The position numbers were made by a program, and so were the translations under genes. Below are positions 37,158-46,059 of a stretch of DNA of 64,000 bases, piece after piece. The notes under the pieces are model-generated. The model was not told the DNA's origin, did no database searches, and saw nothing but the letters and a program-made list of their open reading frames with translations. The first letter of the stretch is position 1. Every line of letters begins with the position of its first letter. The DNA lies in assembly GCA_964461135.1 (NCBI GenBank), contig CAYWTB010000014.1, forward strand, positions 1 to 64,000. Direction: 5' to 3'. Source of the stretch: RQOF01 sp964461135 (GTDB taxonomy: Bacteria; Calditrichota; Calditrichia; RBG-13-44-9).

Positions 37158-39347
37158 ATGTGGCCGTTGATGCAAAAAATATTAATGATAACATTAATCT
37201 TTATTTTCTTTCTGCCGTCCTGGGGGATTTCCCAGTTACAAATACTGACCGGTCATGTCTTCGATAACACGACTGGAAAACCTCTTAAAAATGCGGATGT
37301 ATATTTGCAGAATGGCGGGACGGGTACATTAACGGATGAGGAGGGTTTTTTTCAAATCCGGCACAAGGGCATTAGCCCGCAAGATACACTCACTATCAGT
37401 TTTCTCGGCTATGAGAAAGAACATATTTTAGTAAAATCATATAAGAACGGATCGGATATTTTTCTGAGACAGGTAAGTTTTAATCTGGATGAAATAGTGA
37501 TCAGTGCTGATAAAATTGATCTGCTTAAACAGGATATACCCCAACAGAAGAAAACCATTGAATTTACGGAGATCGAAAGGTATGGCAGTAATGAGCTCTC
37601 TGATATTTTAAAGCCGCTTCCATCCGTGCGTATTGAAGGGAATGACCTGGATGGCCGTAGAATACAGATCCGGGGAAGCAACCCCGATGAAGTAAATGTG
37701 TATCTGGACGGGGTTCTGTTAAATAATGTGAGATTTGATGACGCAGCGGACCTTTCCATTGTACCCCTTGAGGCCATAGAAAGTATTGTGGTAGTAAACG
37801 GGGGGAATTCTGCCTTTTTAGGCAACGGGGCCTTTGGCGGTGTAGTGAATATGACCACCAGACGTAAGGGTGTAAAAAGCTTTTCGATTAAGGCTAAATT
37901 GAGCAGTCAAAACAGCTGGAATATCCTGGGAGATATAAGCTTTCCTTTTAGCAGGAAACTTTGGATAGGTTATTTTGGTCAGTACAACAGCTTGAAGCCG
38001 GAAATCGAGTATTTTCAGAACGAGCTGTATTCTGATAAAACTCGGAATCCGAAAATTAACACCTCCCGACAAAATCATATTCTGAACCTTAATTATGTTT
38101 TATCTGCCGGTTATATGAATGCTCAGTTTATCGGTTATTTTCTTAACTATGATAAACCTTACTGGAGCAGTGAATATGTTACTTATTCATTTGCAGCGTC
38201 TTATAAAGGTGAAATTTTAAAATTAAAGGATTTTGATTTTTTGATCAATCAGCTGTTTGCAAAGGACAAAATCAGCAGGGCACCAACAGGAGACGAAAGG
38301 TATACTAACCGTTACGAATCCAATCAGTTGAATATTAGGTTATCCAAGAAATTCACTCATAAAGCTGGAGAAATACAATTGTTTTCCGAATATTATCATG
38401 ATGGACTTTCCTCAATATCCGGTGTGGAAGATTCCGGCTGGAGCTCTACGCTTTTCCGGGGTGACTCATATGATAACCGTATAAGTTTTGCTGGAGTTAC
38501 GTCCTTTTATGATCATCTGAACACTTTTCCCTCGGTATCCTGGAAAACCTATCTAGGACTGCGGGGCGATGTACTTGGATCGGGTCATAAGGATATAATC
38601 CCCATGGCAGGAGCTATACTGGATTATGATTTGAAAACCTGGAATATTTCGGCATATGCCAATTACGGAAAAAATGTAAAATATCCCTCTCTTCAAAAAA
38701 ATGGTTATTTAAGAGATTTATTGAGCATTTCACCGACAGATACCAGTTTTGAGCGATTAAAGCCCGAGTACAGTAATTCGGCAGAAGTGGGTACAGGCAT
38801 CAGGTACTTACCGGAAAACACGTTTTTCATAGAAGGTGAGTTTAGGACCGCAATTTTTTCCCGATCCATCTATAATAAAATGATAACACGTCCTTATGAT
38901 GATATCATTGCCCGTCCGGAAACGGGACGAAGCCTGGTGTATGGTGTGGAATCATCCCTCAATTTTAAAGAGCTGTTTCGAAGATTTTCCCTGGGTTTAG
39001 CTTACATACGGATGAAAATTTCCAATCCCCTGCTTTATGCATTTAAACCCAGAGAAAATCTCAGCACTCATCTGACCTGGACGACGACATTTGGAATGTA
39101 TCTGATGTTTACCTATTTTTACGAGGGAGAAAGCATAGCCTGGTATTATGATGTAGAAAACAATTTCAGAACAGAAGCCATTGACCCCCTCCATGATATG
39201 GATATATCCATTGGATGGAATATTCCTTTCAGGAATCACAGGCTGGAAATACAATTTTCCGGATACAATATTTTTGATAATGCCGGCTTCAAATATTACT
39301 ATTTAAAGAAAAGATATCTTCAATTTTCGCTGGGTATAAAGTATTAG
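37158..39347 (+). CDS. TonB-dependent receptor with N-terminal carboxypeptidase-like domain
   Basis: 729 residues. A signal peptide (to about 26) is followed by a carboxypeptidase-regulatory-like domain (LTGHVFDNTTGKPLKNADVYL), a plug domain (ELSDILKPLPSVRIEG...RIQIRGSNPDEVNVYLDGV...GNGAFGGVVNMTTRR) and a beta-barrel to the C-terminal Phe/Tyr-rich strand (YLQFSLGIKY). It should import a large nutrient across the outer membrane with TonB energy. ATG 37158 or 37170 could start it. It pairs with the preceding lipoprotein gene. The substrate is unknown. Confidence 0.9.
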   Translation: MWPLMQKILMITLIFIFFLPSWGISQLQILTGHVFDNTTGKPLKNADVYLQNGGTGTLTDEEGFFQIRHKGISPQDTLTISFLGYEKEHILVKSYKNGSDIFLRQVSFNLDEIVISADKIDLLKQDIPQQKKTIEFTEIERYGSNELSDILKPLPSVRIEGNDLDGRRIQIRGSNPDEVNVYLDGVLLNNVRFDDAADLSIVPLEAIESIVVVNGGNSAFLGNGAFGGVVNMTTRRKGVKSFSIKAKLSSQNSWNILGDISFPFSRKLWIGYFGQYNSLKPEIEYFQNELYSDKTRNPKINTSRQNHILNLNYVLSAGYMNAQFIGYFLNYDKPYWSSEYVTYSFAASYKGEILKLKDFDFLINQLFAKDKISRAPTGDERYTNRYESNQLNIRLSKKFTHKAGEIQLFSEYYHDGLSSISGVEDSGWSSTLFRGDSYDNRISFAGVTSFYDHLNTFPSVSWKTYLGLRGDVLGSGHKDIIPMAGAILDYDLKTWNISAYANYGKNVKYPSLQKNGYLRDLLSISPTDTSFERLKPEYSNSAEVGTGIRYLPENTFFIEGEFRTAIFSRSIYNKMITRPYDDIIARPETGRSLVYGVESSLNFKELFRRFSLGLAYIRMKISNPLLYAFKPRENLSTHLTWTTTFGMYLMFTYFYEGESIAWYYDVENNFRTEAIDPLHDMDISIGWNIPFRNHRLEIQFSGYNIFDNAGFKYYYLKKRYLQFSLGIKY

Positions 39348-39473
39348 TCAGTTATTTCTCGGGCCTTAGGCATCAGGAAACTGGAATCTGGTTTTAAAGT
39401 GACCAGAAACAATGCTTTCTGTGAACTTTAATCCCGCCCCTGCCGACTTGCTGTTCCTTTCTCGACGGTTGCT

Positions 39474-40691
39474 TCATGCCTCAGGCAGGCGGTGCCGCAG
39501 TGCCAGGTAAATCAGAAGCGCCAGTACCGCAAAACCTCCGCCAGCCAGAAAAGTGGCCGCTGGTCCGAAATAATCCCACAGAGATCCGGCAAGAACACTA
39601 GCCACCAACATGGCCAGGCCGCTTGCCAGGTTAAACAGGCCAAAAGCCGTTCCCCGCAGATGGGCCGTGGCGGTATCCGCCACAAGAGCGGTAAGCAGAC
39701 CCTGGGTAAGCCCCATATGAAATCCCCACAAAGCTGCACCGAAGCCAACCTGCCAGCCGGATCCGGACGTGGCTAAAACCACGTCAGAAATGATCAGCAC
39801 GACCAGCCCGATGGCCAGAAGACAGGTTCGGCCAGTTTTGTCCGAAAGGTAACCCGCCGGGTAAGCGGTCAATGAAAAAACCATATTCATGATAATCATC
39901 ATCAGAGGGACCAGGGAGGCGGACACTCCAACGCTTTCCGCCCGCAGAAGCAGAAAAGCCTCACTGAAGCGAGCCAGGGTAAATACCCCTCCAAACACCA
40001 CAACCATCCAGTATACCCCGGGCAGTTTCGAGATCTCTTTATAATGTAAGGGATTCAGGGAAGACATTCCAGGCCGACGGGCAGGCTCACTCACAAAAAA
40101 TAAAATGACAAAAACCGAAAACACTCCGGGAATTACTGCCAGCCAGAAAACCATCCGGAAATCTCCTGAAGTACCCATCATGAGTAACATAGCCAGCAGC
40201 GGGCCCAGGAAAGCACCAGCCGTATCCAGTGACTGCCGCATACCATAGGCGGCGCCCCGCGTGGCCGCGGGTGTAACATCGGCGATCAGTGCATCTCGTG
40301 GTGCCCCACGAATTCCTTTTCCCACCCGGTCCAGAAAACGGGCCGTGAAAACTATTCCCACACTGTTGGCCATGGCAAAAACAGGTTTGGTTAAAGTACC
40401 CAGGGCGTAGCCCGTGGCGGCCAGCAGTTTGCGTTTTCCCAGGCGGTCGCTTAAAACTCCGGAAAAAATTCTGGTGATTAAAGCAGTGGCTTCGGCTACC
40501 CCTTCTATAATTCCGACCGAAAGAGCGCTGGCACCTAAAACCGATACCAGAAATACCGGCAGAAGGCTGTAAATAGCTTCTGAGGAGATATCCATAAAGA
40601 GGCTTACAAAGCCCAGTGCCCAGACGGTGCGGGGAATTCCCTTCAACCATTTGGGAGATGGAGAATCAACAGATTGTTTGTTTTTGGGCAT
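39474..40691 (-). CDS. MFS transporter
   Basis: 405 residues with 12 predicted membrane helices. MFS signature loops are SGVLSDRLGKRKLLAATGY between helices 2 and 3 and RVGKGIRGAPRDALIADVT in the fourth/fifth region; a matching loop, YLSDKTGRT, occurs in the second half. The GIRGAPRDAL motif belongs to an uncharacterised MFS branch often beside redox or metal genes. It follows the antiporter gene by 41 bases on the same strand, so it may share the transcript. Confidence 0.88.
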   Translation of the reverse strand: MPKNKQSVDSPSPKWLKGIPRTVWALGFVSLFMDISSEAIYSLLPVFLVSVLGASALSVGIIEGVAEATALITRIFSGVLSDRLGKRKLLAATGYALGTLTKPVFAMANSVGIVFTARFLDRVGKGIRGAPRDALIADVTPAATRGAAYGMRQSLDTAGAFLGPLLAMLLMMGTSGDFRMVFWLAVIPGVFSVFVILFFVSEPARRPGMSSLNPLHYKEISKLPGVYWMVVVFGGVFTLARFSEAFLLLRAESVGVSASLVPLMMIIMNMVFSLTAYPAGYLSDKTGRTCLLAIGLVVLIISDVVLATSGSGWQVGFGAALWGFHMGLTQGLLTALVADTATAHLRGTAFGLFNLASGLAMLVASVLAGSLWDYFGPAATFLAGGGFAVLALLIYLALRHRLPEA

Positions 40692-40732
40692 GCAGACTGT
40701 CTTTTATTAGATTCCTGTTTGTGACGTAGTAC

Positions 40733-42628
40733 TCAGGCGTGAGGACTACCGTATTCTTCAATGAGAGTAGAGGCATCCCATCCCAGGTCTTTATCTTTGC
40801 CGACATTTTCAATTTCGGCGAGCATCAGATGTTCCAGATCTTCGATTCGTTCCCGGGTGCCCCGGATAAGTTCTTTCTGGTCATGGCGCATGGCGGCGAG
40901 TTCCCGCAAATATTTCTCATCATGTTTCCGGAAAGTTTTCAGTGAGCGGTAGGTCTGATACTTCCTGTAGCCCAGTTGTCCAAGGGCATCTGCCGCCATA
41001 CGCAATGCACAGTCCAGGGTTTCCCGGTAAACCTTATCTACGCCGGTGTCAATCAACCGGTAAGAATCTGCCCAGCCGTGGGTCCTCACCAATAACGATA
41101 ATCCCGGAAAATGTTTTCTCGCCGTCTCTATGATTTCATATGTTTTTTCGGGATTATCCACGGCAACAATCAGAAGTTGAGCCTCTTCCGCACCGGCAGC
41201 ATGCAGCAGGTCGTAGCGGGATGCGTCACCATAAAAGACTTTCAAACCCATTTTGCGCAGCAGATCCACATTATCCGGCTCAATATCCAGATAAGTTGCC
41301 TGTACTCCGTTGGCCTGCAGAAAGCGGCCGATAGTACTTCCTACCCGGCCGAATCCGGCAATAATTACTTGGTGCTTTTCTTCGATAGCGTCTGCGGGCC
41401 GAGTTTCTTTTTCCCGGATACCGGATCTCGGTTTGATTATTTTTTCATTAATGATCATCAGCAGGGGAGTTAACGCCATGGACACCGCTACCACCGCAAT
41501 GAATGGATTAACAAGTGAAGGGGACATTACCTCATTTTGAATGGCGAAGGAGAATAGTACAAAGGCAAATTCTCCTCCCTGCGCCAGGGCGAAGGCAAAC
41601 AGAAGGCTATTGTCCATCCCCATCCGGAATATTTTACCGATTAGCAAAAGTATCAAAAATTTAAGAGCTAAAAGGGTCGCCACCAGTTCCAGGATAAAAA
41701 TGGGATCGGTAATAATCAAATGAAAATCTATAGATGCCCCGACTGCAATAAAAAACAGTCCCAGCAACAAACCCTTAAAAGGCTCAATATCAGTTTCCAG
41801 TTCATGACGGTATTCACTTTGCGCCAGGACTACCCCTGCCAGAAATGTTCCCAGGGCCGGACTCAGACCTGCCCGAGTCATCAACAGGGCGATACCGATT
41901 ACCAGCAGCAAAGATGCCGCGGTGAATAGTTCCCGCAAGCGGGTTTCTGCAATCAGACGGAAAGCCGGACCGATCAGATACCGTCCGGCAATGATGATAG
42001 CCAGTACGGCTCCGAATACTACCAGGGTCTGGCCCCATATAGGTAATCCCTCAATCAGTGTTGCGGAGTGGTGGGGTGCGGTTTCAGCGACACCCGCCTT
42101 TCCCGGCCCGGTTGAAAGCAGGGGGAAAATAGCCAGAATGGGTATTACGGCAATATCCTGGAATAACAGAACGGAAAAGGAATTCCGTCCGCCGGCAGTA
42201 TTGGTCAACCCCTTTTCATTCAGGGTTTGCAGGACTATAGCTGTGGATGAGAGGGCGAGAGTCAATCCCAGTGCCAGGGATACCTGCCAGGCCAGATCGG
42301 CAATAATTGCCAGGCTGGTAATCGCTGCCGCCGTGAATCCCACCTGCAGGCTTCCCATCCCCAAAATGGAAGTCCGGAGCTTCCAGAGCAGGGTTGGCTC
42401 TAGCTCCAGTCCGATCAGAAACAGCATCATAACCACCCCGAACTCGGCAAAATGCATAACATCCTGCCCTTCGGTACCCACCAGCCCCAGAACGAAGGGG
42501 CCAATGACGATTCCCGCCAGAATATACCCGAGAACCGAACCCAGCCCCAACCGCTTGGCAAGCGGTACGGAGATAACCGCCGCGGCTAAATAAACAAATG
42601 CCTGAAAAAAGAATCCACCTTCCTGCAT
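40733..42628 (-). CDS. CPA2-family cation:proton antiporter with RCK domain (KefB/KefC type)
   Basis: 631 residues. An N-terminal CPA2 antiporter domain of about 12 helices (to residue 390) is followed by a Rossmann RCK/TrkA-N domain (IAGFGRVGSTIGRFLQANG, about 410) and a helical C-terminal region ending in acidic residues. KefB/KefC exchange K+ for H+ and are gated by glutathione adducts, with a flavodoxin-fold ancillary protein. The presence of that partner directly upstream (42643-43233) supports the assignment. Cation and gating ligand are not determined here. Confidence 0.9.
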   Translation of the reverse strand: MQEGGFFFQAFVYLAAAVISVPLAKRLGLGSVLGYILAGIVIGPFVLGLVGTEGQDVMHFAEFGVVMMLFLIGLELEPTLLWKLRTSILGMGSLQVGFTAAAITSLAIIADLAWQVSLALGLTLALSSTAIVLQTLNEKGLTNTAGGRNSFSVLLFQDIAVIPILAIFPLLSTGPGKAGVAETAPHHSATLIEGLPIWGQTLVVFGAVLAIIIAGRYLIGPAFRLIAETRLRELFTAASLLLVIGIALLMTRAGLSPALGTFLAGVVLAQSEYRHELETDIEPFKGLLLGLFFIAVGASIDFHLIITDPIFILELVATLLALKFLILLLIGKIFRMGMDNSLLFAFALAQGGEFAFVLFSFAIQNEVMSPSLVNPFIAVVAVSMALTPLLMIINEKIIKPRSGIREKETRPADAIEEKHQVIIAGFGRVGSTIGRFLQANGVQATYLDIEPDNVDLLRKMGLKVFYGDASRYDLLHAAGAEEAQLLIVAVDNPEKTYEIIETARKHFPGLSLLVRTHGWADSYRLIDTGVDKVYRETLDCALRMAADALGQLGYRKYQTYRSLKTFRKHDEKYLRELAAMRHDQKELIRGTRERIEDLEHLMLAEIENVGKDKDLGWDASTLIEEYGSPHA

Positions 42629-42642
42629 AATAGTCCCATTTT

Positions 42643-43233
42643 TTATGGTTTAAGAAAATCATTCAGATATGCGAGTTTCCTGATTTTATCCACTTCTGTT
42701 TTGTCTTTCTGCAAGATCAGTAACAGGCGGCGGTAGTTTTCCCGGTGGTTTTCAACCTGCTCCGGGGTAATGGAGTGGGTACCATGAATAACATAAGGAG
42801 GCAGGAAGATCATCTTGCAAAGATTTACAGTCTGTTCAAGGGCAGCCAGCAGTTGCCTGATGGTAAAATTATTATATCCCTTCTCGGTATAGGCCTCACC
42901 CTGACCACCCGTGGTAATCACGTTGAAAAAAATTTTATTTTTGAGAGCGTTTCCCTTACTCCCGTAAGCCCATCCGTGTTCAAGAACCAGATCCTGCCAT
43001 TCTTTCAAAATTGCGGGGGTGCTGTACCAGAAAAACGGATGATGAAAGATGATGACGTCGTGCCGCTCCAGAAGTTTTTGCTCAAAATTCACATCGATAT
43101 CCATCTCTGGATAGGCCTGGTAAATGTCATGAAAGGTAACCCCTTCCATCTCCTCCAGACCTTTGATAAGTTGTTTGTTTACCCGGGACTTCTGCAGGGC
43201 GGGATGGGCAAATATTATCAGAATTTTTTTCAT
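42643..43233 (-). CDS. Flavodoxin-fold NAD(P)H oxidoreductase (KefF/KefG-like)
   Basis: 196 residues. The start MKKILIIFAHPALQKSRVNK, the HPFFWYSTPAILKEWQDLV segment and the TTGGQGEAYTEKGYNNFT loop match the KefF/KefG/MdaB family of FMN-binding quinone reductases. These attach to and enhance KefB/KefC antiporters. It lies 14 bases before the antiporter gene. The combination implies electrophile protection by cytoplasmic acidification. Confidence 0.9.
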   Translation of the reverse strand: MKKILIIFAHPALQKSRVNKQLIKGLEEMEGVTFHDIYQAYPEMDIDVNFEQKLLERHDVIIFHHPFFWYSTPAILKEWQDLVLEHGWAYGSKGNALKNKIFFNVITTGGQGEAYTEKGYNNFTIRQLLAALEQTVNLCKMIFLPPYVIHGTHSITPEQVENHRENYRRLLLILQKDKTEVDKIRKLAYLNDFLKP

Positions 43234-43795
43234 AAGACGTCTACCCGGAAAAACATTTCAATTGATAGTTATCTGCTTTATTCAGAAATGCAAATATTAA
43301 TATCAGAATGTTCCGGATACCAGTAAAAAAATCTCACAGGCATGTAATTTTTATCACAGAAAGGGCGGTTGGTGCGAAAAGGCAGGATCCAAGATTAAAT
43401 AAAATCATCGATTAGTTAATTCCTGATTACTGGATTCAGGATCCTTGTTTCTGGTTACTGGTTACTGGTTACTGCTTTCGGCTTTCCCGCACGTTGCGCT
43501 TTGCGTATTGTGCCTTGAGTTTTTTTATTCTTTGGTCTTCTTTTCTTGTATCTTGACAATGTCTTTCCTGTTTAGTCTATTGTCTTTTAAATTGAATGAT
43601 TATTAAATCGTTTTCAGAGGTTAAAAAATGAAAATTCCGAAATTTTTTGTTGTATTTAGTTTGTTACCCCTCGCTCCTCATAATGGCAAAATATTCCTGC
43701 GTGTGTCCCCAGCGGTACCTGATCATTATTTATTGTTTATTGATAAAATCCGACCTGTTTCCTAATTTTGAAGAAAAAGCGGGTCGGTGATAATC
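43234..43795. other. Interval of word-like low-complexity sequence
   Basis: No firm gene. 43430-43600 is made of short near-repeats, including GGTTACT three times in tandem (43453-43473). A 45-residue frame at 43628-43765 (MKIPKFFVVFSLLPLAP...) with agagg upstream is possible but unsupported by any family. Confidence 0.5.
43430..43600. repeat. Word-like low-complexity intergenic tract
   Basis: Contains tandem GGTTACT units, then gcacgttgcgctttgcg and pyrimidine-rich words such as cttcttttcttgtatcttg. The composition mirrors 2690-2880 on the opposite strand (aaagataaaatacaaaagac, tcctgattcctgaatcc). No ORF. Confidence 0.5.
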
Positions 43796-44698
43796 ATGGA
43801 TGTAAGACGCGTCAGAACGGAACTCCCGGATTCCCGGCGGCAGCAACTATATATGAAAGCAGTAATGATTGCACTGGGTGGAAATTTACTGCTGGCGGTA
43901 TCAAAAGCGCTGCTGGCCTGGATATCGGGCAGCAGCGCGGTCTTTTCAGATGCCGCGAATTCCGTCTCCGATACGTTTTACAGTATATTAATGGGAGTTG
44001 GACTGTATCTGTCCCAACGGCCGGCAGATGAGAGTCATCCGCAGGGCCATAGCCGATTTGAACCATTTGTCAGTTTATTTATTGCCATCGGTATGGGAAC
44101 CGCAGGTACCTTTGCCATCTGGCAAAGCATCCAGCGATTTCTCGGAAAAAGTATGGCCATTGAGACCGGCTGGCCAACTGTTGTGCTGATGGGAGCAGCG
44201 CTGGTAAAAGTGGGGATGTACAGGAATGTGAGAAAGATCGGGGAGGAGACCAACAGTCCCGCAATCCGTGCCAGTGCCAATGATAATCTATCGGACGTTC
44301 TCACTTCCATTGCGGCCCTGGCCGGTGTGTGGGGTTCAAGATACGTTAATCCGGTTTTGGATCAGGTTGCGGGTCTGGTCGTTGGTCTCTGGATTTTCCG
44401 GGCCACCTGGAAAATTCTGGCAGAGAATTTTGGTTACATGGCCGGTCGCGGTGCTTCTCCCGAACTTATTCATAAAATAGTCGAAACAGCCTCCCGGGTA
44501 TCCGGGGTTCTGAATGTTCACCAGGTGGTGTCCGATTATGTTGGACCCCAGTTGCGGGTTGATATGCACGTTGATGTGGATGCAGCCATTTCTCTGAAAC
44601 GCGCCCATTCCATTGCAGAAGAAATTAAGAAAAACGTGGAAGCTTTGCCGGAAGTTGATCTGGTTTTTGTTCATCTTGAACCCAAAGAAGTCAGGTAA
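43796..44698 (+). CDS. CDF-family metal exporter, probably manganese
   Basis: 300 residues from ATG 43796; a GTG three codons upstream is possible. Six membrane helices and a C-terminal cytoplasmic domain (from about residue 200) give the FieF/YiiP layout. The transmembrane metal site is the informative part: helix 2 has N55 and D59 (DAANSVSD) and helix 5 has D163 and D167 (NDNLSD). D59 to D163 is 104 residues, the same as D49 to H153 in FieF. Zinc exporters of this family carry His or Asp pairs (HDHD or DDHD); an N-D-D-D set is the signature I associate with MntE-type Mn2+ exporters. The GHSRFEP motif after helix 3 matches the family. Confidence 0.87.
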   Translation: MDVRRVRTELPDSRRQQLYMKAVMIALGGNLLLAVSKALLAWISGSSAVFSDAANSVSDTFYSILMGVGLYLSQRPADESHPQGHSRFEPFVSLFIAIGMGTAGTFAIWQSIQRFLGKSMAIETGWPTVVLMGAALVKVGMYRNVRKIGEETNSPAIRASANDNLSDVLTSIAALAGVWGSRYVNPVLDQVAGLVVGLWIFRATWKILAENFGYMAGRGASPELIHKIVETASRVSGVLNVHQVVSDYVGPQLRVDMHVDVDAAISLKRAHSIAEEIKKNVEALPEVDLVFVHLEPKEVR

Positions 44699-44960
44699 AG
44701 TTGTGGATCAGCCTGGCGCCTGACATGAGTTAAGAATGCCCGATTGTATGACCCCAATATAGCGATCCGCCATCTGCATTTAACCGGAGACTATAAATAA
44801 GAAAAGTGCAATGTGCCGTTGTATGCTCTTTGCAGTCTGCTGAACGCAGAAGAACCAGTATATAATTGACAGAACTGTCCAACATCCGGTTGCCAGCACC
44901 CGGAATCAGATTACACATGGTGCCAGAATTTTCTCGTTTGACGTCCGAAGTTAAAGTTGA

Positions 44961-45173
44961 AAAAATTTTGAAATTGAAGTAAAAGTTAACGGTAAACAGA
45001 AGAAATATCATTACCGGGTGGAAATATTTAACTGGCAAGCCTGCCAGCAGGGTGAAGAACGGGCCATCTGTCTGAAAAACATGCTGACTCATTATGATAA
45101 AAACTGGCAGCTGATTAACATTGGTGAAGCCACTGATGAATATATCCACTTGACCTTCAGGCAGAAACAGTAA
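44961..45173 (+). pseudogene. Small protein frame without a start codon
   Basis: An open frame runs from the stop at 44958-44960 to the stop at 45171. Its 70 residues (FEIEVKVNGKQKKYHYRVEI, then FNWQACQQGEERAICLKNML, then HYDKNWQLINIGEATDEYIH) read as real protein, with strong regular codon use. No ATG, GTG or TTG exists before the middle of the frame. A TTG plus lysines (KKF) in the adjacent frame just upstream (44957-44972) would join it if one T were removed. I infer a small gene broken near its start, or one using a rare start. Family unknown. Confidence 0.5.
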
Positions 45174-45360
45174 AGATGCACAGAGGGGCGAATTTTTTGT
45201 CCAAGTGCATTGAAAAATTAATATTCCGACGTGCACTTCTTGTTAAAGTTATAGATCATCTGTTCTTTTCTGACCAGTAAGTCCCTGCCCGATTATTTGT
45301 AAAAAATAAAAAAATATTAGTGTAACTTTTTCATTTCATAAAAAGTAAATACCCGTTGTT

Positions 45361-45378
45361 CTACCTAACGGTAGGTAG
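45361..45378. promoter_or_regulatory. TetR operator of the second efflux operon
   Basis: CTACCTAACGGTAGGTAG is a perfect 7-base inverted repeat with a 4-base spacer, 35 bases before the tetR start. TACC...GGTA palindromes of this kind are common TetR-type sites. It differs fully from the operator at 24393-24411. Confidence 0.65.
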
Positions 45379-45412
45379 TAGATTAGATCACAATTAATAG
45401 GGAACTATTAAA

Positions 45413-46018
45413 ATGAATGATACTTTGCCTGATTTCCTGAATGTTCATGATACCCGGGGGAAAATTTTCAGTGCGGCCGCTCGTTTATTCGCGGAGAAAG
45501 GATATAATGGTGTATCCATGCGTGAAATATCCGAGTTGACCGGCGTGTCCAAACCTACTATTTACTATTATTTCAGGAACAAGGAGGGTATTTATACCTC
45601 GCTGATGGAGGCAAGCCTGCACTATAACATCGAAAAATTCCGTCAGCTTATTCAGAAAGATATTCCCGTCAAACAAAAAATTATTGAGTTGATGAAAATC
45701 CGGTTCCAACAGGTTCTGGATTATCCGGCATTGGCCAAATTTTTTATGACTCTGATGACCGGTGCCGAGAAACTCCCTTTTTTGCAACACCTGATGTATG
45801 AAGCCACGGAACGACGCCGGCTGTTGTTTAACCTGATCAGGGAAGGGGCGGAAAAGGGTGAATTTGGTACCACTGCCCATTCCGAACTGGCAACTGAAAT
45901 TTTTGTAGGCGCTATGATCCATTTCATTATTAAACAACTGAATACACCGGAAAAAATTCTGTCTGATAAACTAGCCGAAGAGATTGTTGAAATCCTGTTC
46001 AAGGGTTTGAATGAATAA
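45413..46018 (+). CDS. TetR-family repressor of the second efflux operon
   Basis: 201 residues. The helix-turn-helix (ARLFAEKGYNGVSMREISELTGVSKPTIYYYFRNKEGI, about residues 24-62) is typical; the C-terminal ligand domain follows. It precedes tolC by 41 bases and has a palindromic operator immediately upstream, so self-control is likely. It is only distantly like the TetR at 23701-24354. Confidence 0.92.
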   Translation: MNDTLPDFLNVHDTRGKIFSAAARLFAEKGYNGVSMREISELTGVSKPTIYYYFRNKEGIYTSLMEASLHYNIEKFRQLIQKDIPVKQKIIELMKIRFQQVLDYPALAKFFMTLMTGAEKLPFLQHLMYEATERRRLLFNLIREGAEKGEFGTTAHSELATEIFVGAMIHFIIKQLNTPEKILSDKLAEEIVEILFKGLNE

Positions 46019-46059
46019 CAGACTTTTTGAATGATTTTAGGTATCAAGGAGAGTGAATC

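Noticed and set aside
41922..42593. Plus-strand 223-residue frame
   Set aside because: Shadow of the KefB/KefC-type antiporter gene.
44730..45236. Minus-strand 168-residue frame
   Set aside because: It overlaps the plus-strand small protein frame, which reads as real protein; this one has no family, no ribosome site and an odd composition.
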